Positions 60,967 through 64,000 of a stretch of 64,000 nt of DNA are shown here, in pieces. The notes beneath the pieces were generated by a model. The model had not been told where the DNA came from. It was given only the letters and a program-made list of their open reading frames with translations, and made no database searches. How positions within the stretch are numbered: the stretch's first letter is position 1; the number at the start of each line of letters is the position of its first letter. Source of the DNA: Wukongibacter sp050859025 (lineage in GTDB: Bacteria; Bacillota; Clostridia; Peptostreptococcales; Caminicellaceae); assembly GCF_050859025.1 (NCBI RefSeq), contig NZ_CP138200.1:3038001-3102000 (forward strand). The letters are read 5' to 3'. The translations under genes and the position numbers were made by a program.

Positions 60967-61311
60967 TTGATTATAGGAGTATTAGGTATTATAATAGGGT
61001 TAGCAATAGGGTTTTATTTGCCAGTCAACTTAGTACCTACAGTATATTCAGCATATATATCTGTAGCTATACTGGCAGCAATTGATTCTGTTTTTGGAGC
61101 TCTAAGAGCGAGCTTTGAAAATAAATTTGATTCTACTATTTTTGTTACCGGTTTCATAGGTAATGCAATAATAGCAGGACTATTAGCCTATTTTGGGGAC
61201 AAGATGGGAGTACCTCTTTATTATGCGGCAATATTTACTTTTGGATTTAGGCTATTCCAGAACTTTGCGATAATAAGAAGGTTGCTTATAGAAAAAATTG
61301 GAAATAGATAA
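60967..61311 (+). CDS. sbp: Small basic protein (DUF1290 family)
   Basis: The 114-residue protein has three hydrophobic segments and the family core VPTVYSAYISVAILAAIDSVFGALRASFENKFDSTIFVTGFIGNAIIAGLLAYFGDKMGVPLYYAAIF. TTG 60967 is preferred, with a GTAGGTG ribosome binding site; GTG 60958 is part of that site. This family regularly lies between DUF881 genes and ftsZ or sporulation genes. Confidence 0.83.
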   Translation: MIIGVLGIIIGLAIGFYLPVNLVPTVYSAYISVAILAAIDSVFGALRASFENKFDSTIFVTGFIGNAIIAGLLAYFGDKMGVPLYYAAIFTFGFRLFQNFAIIRRLLIEKIGNR

Positions 61312-61572
61312 AATATTTATTTTAAAAGAAGGAAATTAAAATATTTTGTTGAAATAAATAGTAGTATTATATTATTTAATAAATTTTGAAATGATGATAA
61401 AATACATAGTAAACTACTATGAGATGGAAAATTAAATGAATTTATATAATGCAAAAATTCATTATGTTTTATGTTGTTAAATATCTTTAAAAATGTTAAT
61501 TATTTAAGAATACAAAATATAGACTCTAAATTGCATTATATTCAGTAGATCGTCATGAAGGGGGTTTATTTA

Positions 61573-62652
61573 GTGTTGGAATTTGATATTGATGTTGAAC
61601 AATTTGCACAAATAAAAGTAATTGGTGTTGGTGGTGGAGGTAATAATGCTGTCAATCGAATGATAGATTCTAATCTAAGAGGAGTTCAGTTTATAGCGGT
61701 AAATACCGATAGACAAGCCTTATATACATCTAAGGCTGAGTACAAGATTCAAATAGGTGAGAAGTTAACTAGGGGATTGGGTGCTGGTGCTAATCCTGAT
61801 GTTGGAAAGAAAGCTGCTGAGGAAAGTAGAGACGATATATATCAGGCATTGCAAGGTGCAGATATGGTTTTCATTACTGCTGGAATGGGCGGTGGTACAG
61901 GTACTGGTGCAGCTCCTATTGTTGCCGAGGTGGCTAAGGATATGGGTATTCTTACAGTTGGTGTTGTAACCAAGCCATTTATGTTTGAAGGTAAGAGAAG
62001 AATGCTTCATGCAGAAAAAGGGATTGAGGATTTAAAATCTAAGGTTGATACTTTGGTTACAATACCAAACGATAGATTGCTTCAAATAGTTGAAAAGAAA
62101 ACTTCTATGATGGATGCATTTAAAATCGCAGATGATGTTTTAAAGCAAGGTGTACAAGGTATTTCTGACCTTATTGCAATACCAGGACTTGTTAACCTTG
62201 ACTTTGCCGATGTAAAAACTATTATGTTTGAGCAAGGTCTAGCCCACATGGGTACGGGTAAAGCCAATGGTGAAAATAGGGCGGCAGAGGCTGCCAAGAT
62301 AGCTATTCAAAGTCCACTTCTTGAAACATCAATTAATGGTGCAAAGGGAGTTCTATTAAACATAACTGGTGGTTCAAATCTTGGATTATTTGAAGTTAAT
62401 GAAGCGGCTGAAATAGTATCTCAAGCGGCTGATCCAGATGCAAATATAATCTTTGGTGCTGTGATTGATGAGGCATTAAAGGATGAACTTAGAATTACTG
62501 TTATTGCCACAGGCTTTGAAAATAATAAATCTACTCAAACGAATGAAGTAAAAATTAAAAAACAGGAAGAGCCTGAAGAAAAGCCTCAACCAGAAAAGAA
62601 CAATGAAAGTGAAGTTTTAGATATTCCGACTTTTTTAAGGAGAAAAAGATAA
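61573..62652 (+). CDS. ftsZ: Cell-division GTPase FtsZ
   Basis: The 359-residue tubulin homologue assembles the division ring. It has VIGVGGGGNNAVNRMI near residue 13, the tubulin signature GGGTGTGAAPIVAEVAKDMG near residue 103, the synergy-loop region DFADVKTIM and the C-terminal peptide DIPTFLRRKR that binds partners. GTG 61573 gives the common start MLEFDIDVEQFAQIKVIG and lies about eight bases after AAGGGGG. The 260-base gap before it has no gene and presumably holds its promoter. ftsA is not adjacent. Confidence 0.96.
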   Translation: MLEFDIDVEQFAQIKVIGVGGGGNNAVNRMIDSNLRGVQFIAVNTDRQALYTSKAEYKIQIGEKLTRGLGAGANPDVGKKAAEESRDDIYQALQGADMVFITAGMGGGTGTGAAPIVAEVAKDMGILTVGVVTKPFMFEGKRRMLHAEKGIEDLKSKVDTLVTIPNDRLLQIVEKKTSMMDAFKIADDVLKQGVQGISDLIAIPGLVNLDFADVKTIMFEQGLAHMGTGKANGENRAAEAAKIAIQSPLLETSINGAKGVLLNITGGSNLGLFEVNEAAEIVSQAADPDANIIFGAVIDEALKDELRITVIATGFENNKSTQTNEVKIKKQEEPEEKPQPEKNNESEVLDIPTFLRRKR

Positions 62653-62689
62653 GCTAATGTAAAGTAAATAAATAGAGCTCAAGCTCTTG

Positions 62690-62717
62690 AAAAGACCATG
62701 TCAATGGTCTTTTTTTT
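62690..62717 (+). terminator. Rho-independent terminator after ftsZ
   Basis: AAAGACCAT and ATGGTCTTT form a nine-pair stem with a four-base loop and a run of seven or more T residues. It ends the dcw transcription unit. Confidence 0.9.
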
Positions 62718-62855
62718 GTGTCTTTGTCGAAATTTGACAGTTATATACTGGCAACATGTAAATAATATGACAAAATATAGCTCATATTGTTGACAATGGT
62801 ATTTAATGTATGTAAAATATCAATTAAATACTTTAATAGGCCTGGAGGATTAGAA

Positions 62856-64000
62856 ATGGAAAAGGTATTACTAGGACTCTCGAACTACAACAAATTAGAA
62901 GAAATTATTGAGAGTTTTACATATGAATTTGGTAGAAAAGGCGTTGAGGTTAAAATATTACATGAAACTTCTTTTAAAGAAATAGAGGATTATTTATCCG
63001 ATAATAAAGACTGCACTATATTAATTCTAGAAGATTACTTAGAAGGCAAGATTCCTGCAAAGTCACAATATTTTTCTAGACTTAGAAAGAAAAACCCTGC
63101 ACTTAGGATTATGTATTTAATTGACAATTCCTATTATAAGTCAAGCTATTTAGAGGATATTTATGAAGCTAAGGAGTATAATTGTTTATTTAAAAAGGAT
63201 GGAAGTATAGAAAATATAGTTTATATTTGCTTAAACCCAAGAAGCATGGATGAGGCTAAAAGTTACTATGGTCTTACAGATGGTACAGATGAATATTTAG
63301 AAGTGCATAGAGGACTGGGAAATCTATCTGGAAGGAAATATGGGGACAAGAATACAAATGAAAATGTAATCATTAAAGAAAAAATTATATATAGAACCCC
63401 AAAGGATTATCAAAAAATAATAGGTGTCTACAGCCCCTACTCTGTCGGCAAGACCGTATTAGCATCAAATTTGGCTAAATACTACACGAAAAGGAAGCTT
63501 GAGGTTACGTTGATAGATACAGATTATCATAAGAAGGACCTTATTTATCATTTTCCATTGGATGATGAAGACTTTTTTAAGTTATCTAGTTTTTATAATG
63601 ATATAGAAATGGGCAAGGAGATATGCGACACTAATCTTTATGCAATTGAAATTGGAAGTAGGTTAAAGCTCTTTACGGATCATAGGGATTCACAATATGA
63701 GATGACATTTGAGATGTTAAATTGCATTGTTAGAAAATCAGATAGTAATCTTATAATTATTGACATATCTAGAGATTTAGAACCAAAGCTTGTAAATGAA
63801 ATATTAGAACTATGTGACGAGAAAATAATTGTAACTGATAAAATGATCTCCACTCTAAATGGACTTCCCTATAAATTAAAGATATCGAAGCAAAATATGA
63901 AGAACTTAAGTTTAGTTGTAAATCGAGATTTGCAAATGAAAGGTTTGACAAAGAATAGAATCGAGTCATACTTTAGGAATATTGAGTATTGTGAGGATGA
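62856..64000 (+). CDS. CpaE/ParA-like P-loop protein, cut by the window edge
   Basis: ATG 62856 lies after GGAGGATT and the frame stays open to the window edge (381 codons seen). Residues 1-130 look like a receiver-like domain (VLLGLSNYNKLEEIIESF, CTILILEDYLEG, LRIMYLIDNSYYKSSYLEDIYEAKEYNCLFKKDGSIENIV). A MinD/ParA-type domain starts near residue 190 with IIGVYSPYSVGKTVLASNLAKYY and LEVTLIDTDYHKKDLIYHF. The Walker A lacks the usual first glycines (SPYSVGKT instead of GGVGKT-type). This plan resembles CpaE pilus-localisation proteins. It stands where sigE or spoIIGA often follow ftsZ in relatives. Confidence 0.7.
   Translation, partial: MEKVLLGLSNYNKLEEIIESFTYEFGRKGVEVKILHETSFKEIEDYLSDNKDCTILILEDYLEGKIPAKSQYFSRLRKKNPALRIMYLIDNSYYKSSYLEDIYEAKEYNCLFKKDGSIENIVYICLNPRSMDEAKSYYGLTDGTDEYLEVHRGLGNLSGRKYGDKNTNENVIIKEKIIYRTPKDYQKIIGVYSPYSVGKTVLASNLAKYYTKRKLEVTLIDTDYHKKDLIYHFPLDDEDFFKLSSFYNDIEMGKEICDTNLYAIEIGSRLKLFTDHRDSQYEMTFEMLNCIVRKSDSNLIIIDISRDLEPKLVNEILELCDEKIIVTDKMISTLNGLPYKLKISKQNMKNLSLVVNRDLQMKGLTKNRIESYFRNIEYCED

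Overview
The window looks like the chromosome of a low-GC, endospore-forming anaerobic member of the Clostridia/Tissierellia. The signs are strong AGGAGG-type ribosome binding sites with frequent TTG and GTG starts, a division and cell-wall (dcw) cluster with a SpoVD-type PBP carrying a PASTA domain, two Spo0E-like small proteins, a one-piece pyruvate:ferredoxin oxidoreductase, and a phosphotransbutyrylase/butyrate kinase pair. No rRNA, tRNA or CRISPR array was recognised.

Layout. 1-5.2 kb: a drug/metabolite transporter with an in-frame stop, then aminotransferase, ornithine-cyclodeaminase-like protein and a second aminotransferase. 5.2-8.3 kb: decayed DNA with an SLH protein and an IS3-family remnant that holds a degenerate group II intron. 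8.3-24.8 kb: a fermentation locus. A LacI-type regulator lies between two transcription units, an OadA-like carboxyltransferase on the minus strand and, on the plus strand, PFOR, a cysteine-depleted LeuC-like protein, LeuD, LeuC, Ptb, a 2-hydroxycarboxylate transporter, a metallo-hydrolase, Buk, a membrane protein and a soluble chemoreceptor. Both units have a TTGACA-17-TANNNT promoter with the same palindromic operator at about +10. 24.8-29.7 kb: gene remnants (LysR, lipase, tyrosine recombinases, zinc ribbon, SAF protein) and small accessory genes. 29.7-34.2 kb: an arsenic operon, arsR, a CC/Se-motif-type protein with an in-frame UGA, acr3, arsC, arsD, arsA. 34.3-38.6 kb: XRE regulator, Spo0E-like protein, deleted IS3 copy, YchF and a ferrochelatase-like membrane protein. 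39-42.7 kb: two M16 peptidase-family proteins and Lgt. 43.6-62.7 kb: the dcw cluster, mraZ-rsmH-ftsL-spoVD-murE-murF-mraY-murD-ftsW/spoVE-murA-divIB-DUF881-DUF881-sbp-ftsZ. A CpaE/ParA-like gene runs off the right edge.

The main discovery candidate is in the dcw cluster. murA is split by a 2,128-bp element exactly at the codons leading into its catalytic cysteine. The element carries a large serine recombinase and a 43-residue ORF. Its ends share the 10-bp match CAGGYGGYTG. Excision would restore a 417-residue MurA with active-site Cys116, and the circle junction would be a near-palindrome centred on GG, as expected for a serine integrase attP. This resembles the skin-type intervening elements of sporulation genes, but in a peptidoglycan precursor gene.

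Other notable signals are a probable selenocysteine codon in the arsenic operon with a stem-loop 17 bases downstream, a LeuC paralogue that has lost its Fe-S ligands, and two families of about 100-bp palindromic intergenic repeats (called B and C here). A third repeat family (A) has short copies flanking the arsenic block.
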